Assembly (NCBI RefSeq): GCF_000018365.1
Contig: NC_011529.1
Location: 744,001-808,000, forward strand
Source: Thermococcus onnurineus NA1
GTDB taxonomy: Archaea; Methanobacteriota_B; Thermococci; Thermococcales; Thermococcaceae
DNA length: 64,000 nucleotides
Reading direction: 5' to 3'
The translations under genes were made by a program, and so were the position numbers. How positions within the stretch are numbered: the first letter of the stretch is position 1; every line of letters starts with the position of its first letter. The notes under the pieces are model-generated. The model had not been told where the DNA came from and searched no databases. It worked only from the letters and a program-made list of their open reading frames with translations. This document shows positions 50,852-59,591 of this stretch, in pieces.

Positions 50852-52564
50852 ATGGTGGAGTTTCAAGAAGACCTTTCTGTGGTTCTAGGTGGAGCTGCGG
50901 GGCAGGGCATCCAGACCGTTGAGGAGATTCTGACCAGAACGCTGAAGTTCTCAGGTTACAACGTCTATGCAAACAAGGAGTATATGTCGCGCGTTCGTGG
51001 AGGCATAAATACCACGGAGATAAGGGTTTCGTCCAAGAGAGTAAGGGCTTTCGTGAAGAAGATAGACATTCTAATTCCTTTCAAGCGCGGTGTTCTCCCG
51101 TGGGTCAAGGACAGGATATCGGAGAGTACAGTCGTCATCGGCGAGAAGGAAAACGTCGAGGAGGAGTTTCTCGAGAAGATTCACTTCATCGAGGTTCCCC
51201 TCACCAAGATGGCGCTCGATGTTGGCAGTCAGCTCTACCTCAACACCATAGCGGCGGGAATTGTTGTTGGCATCTTCCGCGGCGAACTCTCAGCGGTTGA
51301 GGAATATCTGAAGGAGCGCTTCGGGAGCAAGGGCAAGAACGTTGTTCAGAAGAACATCGAGGCGGCAAAAAAGGGCTACGAACTCGGCCTCAAGCTCCTC
51401 AAGGAAGGTGCCGTAAAGGTGGAAGTTCAACGGAAAGAAAAGGCCAGGAACGAGATACTCCTCAGCGGGGCCGAGGCTGTGGCTCTGGGTGCCCTCGCCG
51501 GGGGTATGAACTTCCTCAGCTTCTATCCGATGAGCCCCTCAACAGGGGTGGCAGTTTTCGCAGCACAGCATGCGGAGGACTTCGGGATAGTGGTGGAGCA
51601 GGCCGAGGACGAGATTTCCGCAATCAACATGGCCTTAGGAGCCTGGTACGCCGGAGTGAGGGCTATGGTGACCACCTCCGGCGGCGGCTTTGCCCTCATG
51701 ACCGAGGCGCTTAGCTTGGCCGGGATGGCCGAGAACCCGATAGTCATACACCTCGCCCAGAGGCCTGGACCTGCAACCGGCTTGCCCACGAGAACCATGC
51801 AGGGCGACCTAAATCTCGCTCTCCACGCCGGCCACGGGGACTTCCCGAGGATTATCCTCGCTCCGGGCAACATAGAGGAGGCATTCTACCTGAGCGCCAA
51901 GGCATTCAACCTGGCGGACAGGTACCAGGTACCCGTAATAATACTCACCGACCAGTACCTTGTGGATACCTACTACAACCTCCCTGAGCTCGAGCTGGAT
52001 AAGGTCAAGGTCGAAAAACACATAGTCGAAGCGAAGCCCGGCTATAGGAGGTATGAGCTCACCGGGGATGGAATATCGCCGAGGGCGATCCCGGGTTACG
52101 GTGAGGATGTGGTTGTAGCCAATGGAAACGAGCACGATGAGTGGGGGGACATAACAGAGGATGCAGAACTCACAGTCAGAATGCAGGAGAAGAGGGCAAT
52201 CAGAAAACTCAAGACCATCAAGAAAAACGCACCGCTACCAAGACTCATCGGAGGGGAGGATGCCAAGTACATCATCGTCGCCTGGGGCTCGACGCTCCAC
52301 ATCGTTGAGGAGGCCATAGAGAAGCTCGGCAGGGACGATGTAGCGCTGCTCCACTTCAGCTGGCTCTACCCGCTCAACCCGGAGGCAAAAAAGTTCTTCG
52401 AAGGCAAGACCATCATAGCCGTTGAGCTCAACATTACGGGCCAGTTCGCGGAGCTTCTAAGGAGGGAGTTTGGAATTGAGGCTCATCACAGAGTTCTCAA
52501 GTACGATGGGAGGCCGTTTTCCGTGGAAGAGATTCTTGGGGCCCTAAAGGGGGTGATAGAATGA
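50852..52564 (+). CDS. 2-oxoacid:ferredoxin oxidoreductase, fused gamma-alpha subunit
   Basis: 570 residues. The N-terminal gamma-type domain (about 1-190; VVLGGAAGQGIQTVEEIL, YMSRVRGGINTTEIRVS) is fused to the alpha domain (about 205-560; SGAEAVALGALAGGMNFLSF, YPMSPSTGVAV). This is the fused subunit of KOR-like enzymes (TIGR03710-like), which oxidise 2-oxoacids to acyl-CoA with ferredoxin. The beta subunit overlaps its stop by 4 nt. With no delta ferredoxin domain gene nearby, a two-subunit enzyme such as 2-oxoglutarate or 2-oxoacid oxidoreductase is expected. GAAGTGATG precedes ATG 50852. Confidence 0.88.
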   Translation: MVEFQEDLSVVLGGAAGQGIQTVEEILTRTLKFSGYNVYANKEYMSRVRGGINTTEIRVSSKRVRAFVKKIDILIPFKRGVLPWVKDRISESTVVIGEKENVEEEFLEKIHFIEVPLTKMALDVGSQLYLNTIAAGIVVGIFRGELSAVEEYLKERFGSKGKNVVQKNIEAAKKGYELGLKLLKEGAVKVEVQRKEKARNEILLSGAEAVALGALAGGMNFLSFYPMSPSTGVAVFAAQHAEDFGIVVEQAEDEISAINMALGAWYAGVRAMVTTSGGGFALMTEALSLAGMAENPIVIHLAQRPGPATGLPTRTMQGDLNLALHAGHGDFPRIILAPGNIEEAFYLSAKAFNLADRYQVPVIILTDQYLVDTYYNLPELELDKVKVEKHIVEAKPGYRRYELTGDGISPRAIPGYGEDVVVANGNEHDEWGDITEDAELTVRMQEKRAIRKLKTIKKNAPLPRLIGGEDAKYIIVAWGSTLHIVEEAIEKLGRDDVALLHFSWLYPLNPEAKKFFEGKTIIAVELNITGQFAELLRREFGIEAHHRVLKYDGRPFSVEEILGALKGVIE

Positions 52565-53442
52565 ATCTCCCAAAGGGCAGAGAAGCCTTTGAGCCCAAGA
52601 GACCCGGTAGCAAGGACGTCGCCTGGTGCCCTGGCTGTGGAAACTTCGGTATAAGGAATATCCTCATCTCCGCTCTGACAGAGCTTGGTCTGAGGCCGAG
52701 CCAGGTCGCGATAATCAGCGGAATAGGACAAGCGGCAAAGATGCCCCACTACATAAACGCCAACGGCTACCACACGCTCCACGGAAGGGCGATACCGATA
52801 GCGACAGGTGTTAAAGTGGCGAATCCAGAGCTGACTGTCATAGCAGAGGGTGGAGACGGCGACATGTACGCCGAAGGCGGCAACCATCTCCTTCATGCGA
52901 TAAGAAGGAACCCCGGCATAACCGTTCTCATTCACGACAACCAGATATACGGTCTCACGAAGGGTCAGGCTTCTCCCACTACAATGAAGGGGATGAAGAC
53001 GCCCACTCAGCCGTGGGGCGTCTTTGAAGAGCCGTTCAACGTCATTGCCCTTGCCATAGCCCTCGATGCGTCCTTCGTTGCGAGAACCTTCATGGGGTAT
53101 TTCAGGGAGAGCGTCGAGATAATAAAGAAGGCGATAGAGCACAAAGGTTTGGCCATAGTCGATATCTTCCACCCCTGCGTCAGTTTCAACAAGGTGAACA
53201 CCTACGCTTGGTACAGAGAGCACACCTACTGGATGGACGACCATGACCCCTACGACAGGGAAGCGGCCTTTAAGCGCGCGATTGAAACCGATCCGCTCCC
53301 GCTCGGCGTGTTCTATATCAACGAAAAGCCCACATTTGAAGAGCTCGTCCCTGCTTACAAGAGGGACAAAACGCCGCTGTGGAAGAGGGAGCCGAAGGTT
53401 GAGGAGATAAAAAAGATTCTGGATATCAAAAGGAGGCTCTGA
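52561..53442 (+). CDS. 2-oxoacid:ferredoxin oxidoreductase, beta subunit
   Basis: 293 residues. TPP-binding motif [21 protein letters not shown], Fe-S or active-site residues in [13 protein letters not shown] and [12 protein letters not shown], and the [16 protein letters not shown] loop that contacts substrate. These define the beta subunit of OFOR/KOR enzymes. ATG overlaps the alpha stop (ATGA), ensuring equal synthesis. It is followed 1 nt later by a peroxiredoxin, so the oxidoreductase operon continues into oxygen-defence genes. Confidence 0.9.
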   Translation: MNLPKGREAFEPKRPGSKDVAWCPGCGNFGIRNILISALTELGLRPSQVAIISGIGQAAKMPHYINANGYHTLHGRAIPIATGVKVANPELTVIAEGGDGDMYAEGGNHLLHAIRRNPGITVLIHDNQIYGLTKGQASPTTMKGMKTPTQPWGVFEEPFNVIALAIALDASFVARTFMGYFRESVEIIKKAIEHKGLAIVDIFHPCVSFNKVNTYAWYREHTYWMDDHDPYDREAAFKRAIETDPLPLGVFYINEKPTFEELVPAYKRDKTPLWKREPKVEEIKKILDIKRRL

Positions 53443-53443
53443 A

Positions 53444-53896
53444 ATGGTAAAAGTTGGTGATGTTGCACCGGATTTTGTTTTGAAAGACCAGAATGGGGAG
53501 GAGTTCAGGCTGAGTGACTTCAGGGGGAGGAAGGTTCTTCTGTCTTTCCATCCTCTAGCATGGACTAGCATCTGCGAAAGGCAAATGAAGGCTCTAGAGG
53601 AACATTACGATGAGCTTGAGGAGCTCAACGTCGTTCCTGTGGGAATAAGCGTTGATCCAGTCCCAACAAAAAAGGCATGGGCGGATCACATGGGCCTTAA
53701 AAAGCTTAGAATGCTGGCGGACTTCTGGCCCCATGGGGAAGTTGCACGTAAGTATGGCCTCTTCAGAGAGAAGGATGGCATCTCTGAAAGGGCGAACGTG
53801 ATAATAGACGAAAACGGCAGGGTGGCTTTTGTGAAGATCTATCCCCTCGGAGAGCTTCCGAACTTAAACGAGATACTGGCAGTCCTGAAGGGATGA
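53444..53896 (+). CDS. Single-cysteine peroxiredoxin
   Basis: 150 residues, AhpC/TSA family. The peroxidatic motif is [14 protein letters not shown] with Cys44, the only Cys in the protein, so it must use a 1-Cys mechanism or an external resolving thiol. SLEEL-type helices after the active site and the [20 protein letters not shown] segment are normal. ATG lies 1 nt after the KOR beta-subunit stop; cotranscription suggests protection of the oxygen-sensitive oxidoreductase. Third peroxiredoxin of the window. Confidence 0.87.
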   Translation: MVKVGDVAPDFVLKDQNGEEFRLSDFRGRKVLLSFHPLAWTSICERQMKALEEHYDELEELNVVPVGISVDPVPTKKAWADHMGLKKLRMLADFWPHGEVARKYGLFREKDGISERANVIIDENGRVAFVKIYPLGELPNLNEILAVLKG

Positions 53897-53936
53897 GTTA
53901 ATAACCCCCGAAAGAGAACTCAATGTGGTGATCGCA

Positions 53937-55166
53937 ATGCCCAAGGTCTGGACTGAAAAAATACTGGATGACCCCGAGCTTTACCTTATAAGGATTGATG
54001 ACGACGGGATCAAGTACTTCGAGGCTACCTGGGACATCCCGGAGGGCATAACCTACAACGCTTACCTCATGAAGCTCGAAGATGCCGTTGTTCTCTTTGA
54101 CATGACCAAAAAAGAGTATACGGAGGAATTCATGGAGGCCCTCAAGAGCATCGTTAACCCCAAAGAGATAACACACATCATCATCCATCACACCGAGCCG
54201 GATCACAGCGGAGCCCTTCCGGCAGTTCTTGAGGCCAACGGGTATAGGGCCCAGCTCATAGGTACGAGCTTTGCGAAGCGCTTCCTTGAGGGGTTTTACG
54301 GAGAAAAGGTCGTCGAGAACTTCTACACAATCAAGGACGGCGAGGAGATGAACATCAGCGGAAAAACCTTTCGCTTCATAACCGTCCCGTGGCTTCACTG
54401 GCCGGACACGATGATAACCTATGTCGTTGAGGATAAGCTCATCTTCAGCTGCGACGCCGGCGGAGGCTACTCCATTCCCCCAGTCATTGACGACAGCGAC
54501 GAAAAGGTTATCGAGGAATATCTCCCCCATGTCACCAAGTACATAGTCACCGTCATAGGCCACTACCACAAGTACATAGTCCAGAACATAAAGAAGCTCA
54601 AGGAGCTCGGCATAGTGCAGGAGGCAAGGATGATACTCCCAGGACACGGACTGATATGGCGCAAGAATCCCATGAGGATATTTGAGCACTACGAGGCTGT
54701 CGGTGCTGGAAAAGTAAAGAAGGGCAAGGTTCTCGTCATCTACGACTCGATGTACGGCTTCGTCGAGAGAAGGATGGAGATTGTTTTGGACGAGCTCAGG
54801 AAGCACGGCCTCAACCCGGTTGTCTACAAGTTCACGGACAAAGAAGCACCTGCAGTTAGCGATATACTCGGCGATGTCCCAGACAGCGAGGCGCTCATAA
54901 TAGGAGCATCCACCTATGAGGCCGAGATACACCCACGCATACGCTACGCTCTCTACGAGATACTCGACAAGGCCAACTATGAGAAGCCCGTTTTAATAGT
55001 CGGCGCCTTCGGCTGGGCGGGCGTTGCTGGAAAGAAGATAGAGACCATGATAACCCGCAGCAAGTTCGATCACGTGGACACGGTTGAATCGCGCGGATGG
55101 CCAACTCCAGAGGATGAGGAGAGGCTTAGAGAAGGCGTCAGAAAGCTTGTCAGGTGGATTTCCTGA
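53937..55166 (+). CDS. Flavodiiron protein (rubredoxin-dependent oxygen/NO reductase)
   Basis: 409 residues. The N-terminal beta-lactamase-like diiron domain (about 1-250) carries H-x-E-x-D-H in IHHTEPDHSGALP (His85, Glu87, Asp89, His90), later WPDTM, CDAGG and VIGHYHKY iron ligands. The C-terminal flavodoxin domain (about 265-409; YDSMYGFVERRMEIV, GASTYEAEIHPR, FGWAGVAGKK) binds FMN. It reduces O2 to water with electrons from rubredoxin. GGTGATC precedes ATG 53937. Neighbours supply rubredoxin reductase and rubredoxin. Confidence 0.94.
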   Translation: MPKVWTEKILDDPELYLIRIDDDGIKYFEATWDIPEGITYNAYLMKLEDAVVLFDMTKKEYTEEFMEALKSIVNPKEITHIIIHHTEPDHSGALPAVLEANGYRAQLIGTSFAKRFLEGFYGEKVVENFYTIKDGEEMNISGKTFRFITVPWLHWPDTMITYVVEDKLIFSCDAGGGYSIPPVIDDSDEKVIEEYLPHVTKYIVTVIGHYHKYIVQNIKKLKELGIVQEARMILPGHGLIWRKNPMRIFEHYEAVGAGKVKKGKVLVIYDSMYGFVERRMEIVLDELRKHGLNPVVYKFTDKEAPAVSDILGDVPDSEALIIGASTYEAEIHPRIRYALYEILDKANYEKPVLIVGAFGWAGVAGKKIETMITRSKFDHVDTVESRGWPTPEDEERLREGVRKLVRWIS

Positions 55167-55238
55167 CCTTTTTATTATTTAGTCTCATTGCGTAGGTTTA
55201 AATACTTCAAACACAAATGTTACACACAGGTGATGTTA

Positions 55239-55778
55239 ATGGATGAGATTCTTGACAAACTTGTTAAGCTCCCGCTGAGGGAGATAATTGGCTACGCTAT
55301 AGCCTCAGAAGACGATACCAAGGCTTTTTATGAGGGCCTGGCCTTCAAAACAGGGGGGCTGCTCAGAGACTTCTTTCAGACCCTCGCTAAATTAGAGGAC
55401 TCCCACAAGAAGACCCTCCTAAGACTGCACGAAACGCTCTTTGGGGATACTGATTACACCGTTCCCGAAGGGATACCCTTTGCCGAAACCTCGATCAGAG
55501 TCGACACTGTTGTCAACCTCGTGGAGGCTATGAGAATTGCCCTAATCAATGAAAAAACCGCAGAGAGGCTATACACCCACCTGGAAAAACGCCTTCCGGA
55601 GCACGGGATCATATTCGGATTCTTGGCGGCGCAGGAGAGATCCCACTACGCGTCCATAAAGTCCCACGTCGAATATCTCGAGGACGTCACGGAGGGCAAG
55701 CCAGAATACATCAACGTTCCCATCGAGCACCTTAACACCCAGCTCGAACTTTATCTAGCGCCCCATACGCGGCTGTGA
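55239..55778 (+). CDS. Rubrerythrin-like ferritin-fold protein without rubredoxin domain
   Basis: 179 residues, two helix pairs: AIASEDDTKAFYEGLA then LEDSHKKTLLRLHETLF, and ALINEKTAERLYTHLE then QERSHYASIKSHVEYL. The E-x2-H-type ligands are kept in the second pair (ERSH), while the first reads EDSH. This is a diiron 'erythrin' fold. Likely a peroxidase or iron-binding protein using an external electron donor. GGTGAT at 55229-55234 sets ATG 55239; a TATA-like TTTAAATAC lies at 55197-55205. Followed 9 nt later by the rubredoxin reductase gene. Confidence 0.82.
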   Translation: MDEILDKLVKLPLREIIGYAIASEDDTKAFYEGLAFKTGGLLRDFFQTLAKLEDSHKKTLLRLHETLFGDTDYTVPEGIPFAETSIRVDTVVNLVEAMRIALINEKTAERLYTHLEKRLPEHGIIFGFLAAQERSHYASIKSHVEYLEDVTEGKPEYINVPIEHLNTQLELYLAPHTRL

Positions 55779-55787
55779 GGTGACAGC

Positions 55788-56873
55788 GTGAGGGTTGTAA
55801 TAGTCGGCGATGGGCCTGGAGGAGTTGAACTTGCTAAGAGACTCTCTGGGGACTTTGAAGTAACAATAGTGGACAAAGAAGGTCTCCCTTACTACTCAAA
55901 GCCGATGCTGAGCCACTACATAGCAGGATTTGTGGATGAAAAGGCTCTTTTTCCGTATTCAGCCGAATGGTACGAGCGGAAGGGGATAGACCTCAGATTA
56001 GGCGTTGAAGCCAAGATCATAGACAGAGCGAGGAATGTTCTCGTGACGAGCAAGGGGAATATTCCCTATGATGTCCTCGTTCTTGCGACTGGCGCAAGGG
56101 CAAGAGAGCCTTCCATACCCGGGAGGGAGCACATCCTGACCCTAAGAACCTTTGACGACGCCAAGATGATAAAGGAAAGGCTTGAAGGAGAGGGAGAGAT
56201 CACGGTCCTTGGCGGCGGCTTCATAGGGCTTGAGCTGGCCGGGAATGTGGCCAAGGCAGGCTATTCTGTCAAGCTTATCCACAGGAGCAAGAATCTCCTC
56301 AGACTGGACGAGGAGCTGAGCGAAAAGCTCCAGGAAAAGCTGGAGGAGGTCGGAGTTGGGTTCCACCTCGAGGCCAACCTCCTGAAGGCCGATAAGAACG
56401 GTGTGGAGACCGATAAGGGGTACATCCCCGGGAGGCTTAAGGTCTGCGCCTTCGGGGTAGTTCCCAACAAGGAGCTAGCTTTGAGGAGCGGAATCCACGC
56501 TGGGCGTGGAATATTTATAGATGCAGGGTTAAGAACCTCTGCGAAGGACATCTACGCAATAGGTGACTGCGCCGAGTACAGCGGGACGATATGCGGGACT
56601 GCCAAAACTGCTGTAGAGCACGCAAAGATCCTCGCAAACCTGCTCAGGGAGCAGGATAACCACTACGACTTCTCCTTCTGCTCGGCGCTCTTTAAGTTCG
56701 CCGACTTAAACGTTGCATTGATTGGAAGAACAAAGGGAGAAGGCAGGTGGCTTGATGAAAAAACGAAAGTTTTCTACAAAGATGAAAAGCCCATTGGGGC
56801 AGTTGTGCTCGGAGACGTAAGGAGAGCCATGGAGGTCGAGAAAGCAATCAGAGAAGGACTGCTTATTGACTGA
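55788..56873 (+). CDS. NAD(P)H:rubredoxin oxidoreductase
   Basis: 361 residues. FAD motif [16 protein letters not shown] at the N-terminus, central NAD(P)-binding [15 protein letters not shown], and [10 protein letters not shown] for FAD. Size and motifs match the Thermococcales NROR, which passes electrons from NADPH/NADH to rubredoxin for superoxide reductase, rubrerythrin and the flavodiiron protein. GTG start at 55788 after GAGGTGAC. It is flanked by its electron acceptors, which supports the assignment. A new promoter for rubrerythrin follows. Confidence 0.92.
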   Translation: MRVVIVGDGPGGVELAKRLSGDFEVTIVDKEGLPYYSKPMLSHYIAGFVDEKALFPYSAEWYERKGIDLRLGVEAKIIDRARNVLVTSKGNIPYDVLVLATGARAREPSIPGREHILTLRTFDDAKMIKERLEGEGEITVLGGGFIGLELAGNVAKAGYSVKLIHRSKNLLRLDEELSEKLQEKLEEVGVGFHLEANLLKADKNGVETDKGYIPGRLKVCAFGVVPNKELALRSGIHAGRGIFIDAGLRTSAKDIYAIGDCAEYSGTICGTAKTAVEHAKILANLLREQDNHYDFSFCSALFKFADLNVALIGRTKGEGRWLDEKTKVFYKDEKPIGAVVLGDVRRAMEVEKAIREGLLID

Positions 56874-56888
56874 AGTGATAAAGCGTAC

Positions 56889-56917
56889 AAACTCAAGGTT
56901 TAGAAAATCGTTATATA
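56889..56917 (+). promoter_or_regulatory. Rubrerythrin promoter with AAAC/GTTT inverted repeat
   Basis: AAAC-TCAAG-GTTT at 56889-56901 is an inverted repeat just upstream of the TATA element TTATATA (56911-56917). The ATG of rubrerythrin follows at 56962. The arm AGGTTT matches arms at the two peroxiredoxin promoters. Confidence 0.5.
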
Positions 56918-56961
56918 CCCCACCACCCAACTATTAATGCAGAACCTCTGTTGGTGATAGT

Positions 56962-57477
56962 ATGGTTGCGGAAAGGAAAATGACTCGGAAGTTTCTGGAG
57001 GAGGCCTTCGCTGGCGAAAGCATGGCCCACATGAAGTACCTTATCTTCGCCGAGCAGGCGGAGAAGGAGGGCTATCCTAACATAGCCAAGCTCTTCAGGG
57101 CAATAGCCTATGCCGAGTTTGTCCATGCCAAGAACCACTTCATAGCCCTCGGAAAGCTGGGCAAGACCCCCGAGAACCTGCAAGAGGCTATAAATGGGGA
57201 GACCCACGAGGTTGAGGAGATGTACCCTGTCTTTAAGAACGCGGCCGAGTTCCAAGGCGAAAGGGATGCCGTCAGAACAACTCACTACGCCCTCGAGGCA
57301 GAAAAGATACATGCTGATTTCTACGCAAAGGCAAAAGAGAGGGTCGAGAAAGGAGAGGACTTCGAGATAAAAAAGGTCTACATCTGTCCCGTTTGCGGCT
57401 ACACCGCCGTCGATGAAATCCCCGAGAAGTGCCCAGTGTGCGGTGTTCCAGGAGATAAGTTTGTGGTCTTCGAGTGA
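56962..57477 (+). CDS. Rubrerythrin
   Basis: 171 residues. The diiron four-helix domain (about 1-130; AFAGESMAHMKYLIFAEQAE, AIAYAEFVHAKNH, ETHEVEEMYPVF, HYALEAEKIHADFY) is followed by a C-terminal rubredoxin-like iron site, CPVCGY and CPVCGVPG. All ligands of a peroxidase rubrerythrin are seen. It reduces H2O2 using electrons from rubredoxin. GGTGATAGT precedes ATG 56962. It lies between the rubredoxin reductase and rubredoxin genes. Confidence 0.95.
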   Translation: MVAERKMTRKFLEEAFAGESMAHMKYLIFAEQAEKEGYPNIAKLFRAIAYAEFVHAKNHFIALGKLGKTPENLQEAINGETHEVEEMYPVFKNAAEFQGERDAVRTTHYALEAEKIHADFYAKAKERVEKGEDFEIKKVYICPVCGYTAVDEIPEKCPVCGVPGDKFVVFE

Positions 57478-57502
57478 TTTCTTTGTTTTTCTTAATGGAC
57501 AA

Positions 57503-57527
57503 GTTTGAAACACAAACCTTATAAGGC
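57503..57527 (+). promoter_or_regulatory. Promoter of the rubredoxin-SOR operon, with a SurR-like GTTnnnAAC site
   Basis: GTTTGAAAC (57503-57511) fits the GTTn3AAC half of the site known for the redox regulator SurR of Thermococcales, though the second GTT expected five bases later is missing. The TATA element CCTTATAAGG (57518-57527) is itself palindromic and preceded by AAA, so AAACCTTATAAGG also includes the AAACCT arm. Confidence 0.45.
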
Positions 57528-57559
57528 CTGACTAACAACATTAGAGTGAGGTAATGGAA

Positions 57560-57721
57560 ATGGCAAAGTGGAAATGTATAGTTTGTGGATACATCTATGA
57601 TGAGGATGAAGGCGACCCGGACACCGGAATCGAGCCGGGAACCAAGTTTGAAGACCTTCCCGAAGACTGGGTCTGCCCGCTCTGCGGCGCCCCCAAGGAT
57701 ATGTTTGAAAAGATAGAGTGA
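57560..57721 (+). CDS. Rubredoxin
   Basis: 53 residues, too short for most ORF filters. The iron site is formed by CIVCG (Cys6/Cys9) and CPLCGAP (Cys39/Cys42), with the usual [10 protein letters not shown] loop, [11 protein letters not shown] and length of archaeal rubredoxins. It carries single electrons from the rubredoxin reductase to SOR, rubrerythrin and the flavodiiron protein. GTGAGGT is spaced correctly for ATG 57560; ATG 57554 is too close. The SOR gene begins 10 nt after its stop. Confidence 0.97.
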   Translation: MAKWKCIVCGYIYDEDEGDPDTGIEPGTKFEDLPEDWVCPLCGAPKDMFEKIE

Positions 57722-57731
57722 GGTGGTGAAA

Positions 57732-58079
57732 GTGCTTAGCGGAACCATAAAGAGTGGTGACTGGAAGGGAGAGAAGCACGTGCCCGTTATAGAGTACGAG
57801 AAGGAGGGTGACCTCATCAAAGTTGAGGTCAGCGTCGGAAAGGAGATACCACATCCGAACACCCCAGAGCACCACATCGCCTGGATCGAGCTTTACTTCC
57901 ACCCTGAGGACGGCAACTTCCCGATTCTTGTCGGCAGGGTTGCCTTCACCAACCACAGCGACCCGCTCACTGAGCCGAAGGCCATCTTCTTCTTCAGGAC
58001 CCAGAAGAAGGGCAAACTCTACGCCCTGAGCTACTGCAACATCCATGGCCTCTGGGAGAACGAGGTCGAGCTTGAGTGA
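57732..58079 (+). CDS. sor: Superoxide reductase (neelaredoxin type)
   Basis: 115 residues, Fe-only (1Fe) SOR. Visible ligands: Glu14 and His16 in GDWKGEKHVP, His41 and His47 in PHPNTPEHHI, and Cys102/His105 in SYCNIHGLW, i.e. the complete Glu/4His/Cys set. It reduces superoxide to H2O2 without making O2. It is shorter than the P. furiosus enzyme by about nine residues in the loop after GRVAFT. Start GTG 57732 after GAGGTGG gives the standard N-terminus; it is cotranscribed with rubredoxin, its electron donor. Confidence 0.95.
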   Translation: MLSGTIKSGDWKGEKHVPVIEYEKEGDLIKVEVSVGKEIPHPNTPEHHIAWIELYFHPEDGNFPILVGRVAFTNHSDPLTEPKAIFFFRTQKKGKLYALSYCNIHGLWENEVELE

Positions 58080-58110
58080 AAGCTCAGGCCCCAACCCCCT
58101 CTTCTTTTTA
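58080..58110 (+). terminator. T-rich termination region after SOR
   Basis: Downstream of the SOR stop the coding strand reads CCCTCTTCTTTTTAATC, a pyrimidine-rich tract ending in T5, suitable for intrinsic termination. The following gap up to 58296 shows no ORF with a ribosome-binding site; a TATA-like CTTTTAACA lies near 58257. Confidence 0.5.
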
Positions 58111-58296
58111 ATCGTAGGAATGGCTTCAGAGAAAACCCTCATCTTGGTGTCTTGTTGATAGTGCTCTTTTTGTGGACAAAGTATCGGCTGGATGATACGG
58201 TAGCACTCCCTCAATATCGGCAGAGTATTCTACTATGGGCAGAACTGGTCAGGAAGGCTTTTAACACGACATGAGGAATGCCTATCGGTGAGAAAA

Positions 58297-58656
58297 ATGA
58301 AGGTCTACATGCCCAACCGCGAATGGCCAGAACACTATAAGAGTGTTCTCAATGAGCTCAGAAAGATAACTGACCCAGTTACTGGAGGGGACATCCTTGA
58401 CTCGGGAGTAATAGCTGGCCTAGAGGTCAAGGATGATACTCTGAAAATCTGGCTCAACTTCGAGAGCCACGCCGAGTACAATATAACCGGGGCAAGTGCG
58501 ATAGCCTACTCCAAGATAATCGGTGACATCATCGAACGCTTTGCCCTCGTCAAGTTTGACAACGTCTACGTCTACGACCTCAAGAACAACCCCGTCGGTG
58601 TTTTTGAGAACAAGAAAGGCTATACGATCGAAGATTTGAGCTCGGAGAAGGTCTGA
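58297..58656 (+). CDS. MIP18/DUF59-like protein, paralogue 1
   Basis: 119 residues. The DUF59/MIP18 fold is suggested by LRKITDPVTGGDILDSGVIA (compare 'DPE-G-DIV-LGLV') followed by the strand VKDDTLKIWLNF. The active-site Cys of true family members, expected in a later 'T-x-x-x-C' loop, is absent. Paralogue 2, 3 nt downstream, has the same start but keeps cysteines. Related proteins insert or carry Fe-S clusters, so the pair may maintain the Fe enzymes nearby. ATG 58297 after CGGTGAG. Confidence 0.7.
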   Translation: MKVYMPNREWPEHYKSVLNELRKITDPVTGGDILDSGVIAGLEVKDDTLKIWLNFESHAEYNITGASAIAYSKIIGDIIERFALVKFDNVYVYDLKNNPVGVFENKKGYTIEDLSSEKV

Positions 58657-58659
58657 GCT

Positions 58660-59010
58660 ATGGGGCTCTTTGATCTCCTAAGGTCAGGGAAAAGACCAAA
58701 ATCAGGGCCGCGTAAGGATCTGCCCCCAGAGGTTCAGAGGGTGGTCGAGATTCTGAAGAAAGTTCAGGACCCAGAAACCGGAGTTAACATCGTGGACGAA
58801 GGGCTGGTTTATGGCCTGACGGTTGAAGGAGATAGGATTGATGTTTTCCTCCTCATGGCCCGCTCCACCCCAGAATGTCACGCCTGCCAGATGCTGGCGA
58901 TAAACGTCCAGAACAGGATTCTCAGAGACATCGTTACAGTTTTGAAAGAGGAAGGCTTTAATAAAATAAGAGTCTATAATGAACTTGGACTGTTGCTTGC
59001 GGAGGGATGA
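58660..59010 (+). CDS. MIP18/DUF59-like Fe-S maturation protein, paralogue 2
   Basis: 116 residues. KKVQDPETGVNIVDEGLVYG and VEGDRIDVFLLMARSTPECHACQML match the MIP18 family, including the Cys loop (Cys in ECHAC), thought to bind or transfer Fe-S. The N-terminal 20 residues are basic and polar. It starts 3 nt after paralogue 1 and ends 3 nt before a ferritin-like gene, so three genes form an operon. The related Cys-free neighbour may be its partner. Confidence 0.78.
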   Translation: MGLFDLLRSGKRPKSGPRKDLPPEVQRVVEILKKVQDPETGVNIVDEGLVYGLTVEGDRIDVFLLMARSTPECHACQMLAINVQNRILRDIVTVLKEEGFNKIRVYNELGLLLAEG

Positions 59011-59013
59011 TTT

Positions 59014-59538
59014 ATGATTCCATCTGAACTTGACGAGGGGCTTCCCCTCGAAAAGATTAGGGATTTCTCCCTTGAGGAGCTCCTTGGAATGGCCATAAAG
59101 GCCGAGATAGGTGCAAGGGAGTTCTACACAAGTCTTGCCGAAAGGATGGAGATACAGGCTTTGAAGGAGAAAATTGAGTGGCTCGCAGAAGAGGAAAAGA
59201 AGCATGAGGAACTCCTGAGGAGGATTTACGCTAATATGTTCCCTGGAGAAGATGTCATCTTCCCGGAGGAACACATAGGGCCAGAGCTCCAGCCAGTCGC
59301 GAGAAAGCTTCACAGCGTTGAGGACATAATAGACCTTATCCGTTGGGCCATGAAAGCCGAAGAGATAGCAGCCAACTTCTACGCTGAGCTCGAGAACATA
59401 ATGGGAACGGAAGACAAGAGGAGACTCATGCGCTACCTCAGCGACATGGAGAGGGGGCACTACTACACGCTCAAGGCCGAGTACGAGCTCCTCCTTGACT
59501 GGGCAATGTACAGCCAGATGATGAACCTCGGACCGTAA
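59014..59538 (+). CDS. Rubrerythrin-like ferritin-fold protein
   Basis: 174 residues with two E-x2-H helices: AIKAEIGAREFYTSLAERM, EEEKKHEELLRRIY, then AMKAEEIAANFYAELENIM and DMERGHYYTLKAEYELL. The four carboxylates and two His for a diiron site are present, but there is no rubredoxin domain. GGAGGGATGA precedes the ATG. It closes the MIP18 operon. Related to the proteins at 55239, 60415 and 62697, indicating family expansion. Expected to act in peroxide or iron handling. Confidence 0.85.
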   Translation: MIPSELDEGLPLEKIRDFSLEELLGMAIKAEIGAREFYTSLAERMEIQALKEKIEWLAEEEKKHEELLRRIYANMFPGEDVIFPEEHIGPELQPVARKLHSVEDIIDLIRWAMKAEEIAANFYAELENIMGTEDKRRLMRYLSDMERGHYYTLKAEYELLLDWAMYSQMMNLGP

Positions 59539-59591
59539 GTCCCTCTACCATTTTCTTTCCAGGATGTTGGTTCCTCAAAGAGAGAAAAAGT

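Noticed and set aside
52486-53571. 361-codon antisense frame opposite the oxidoreductase beta subunit and peroxiredoxin
   Set aside because: Spans two certain genes on the other strand; no recognisable domain.
53898-54932. 344-codon antisense frame opposite the flavodiiron gene
   Set aside because: Mirror of the biased codon pattern of a certain gene; no promoter or start signal.
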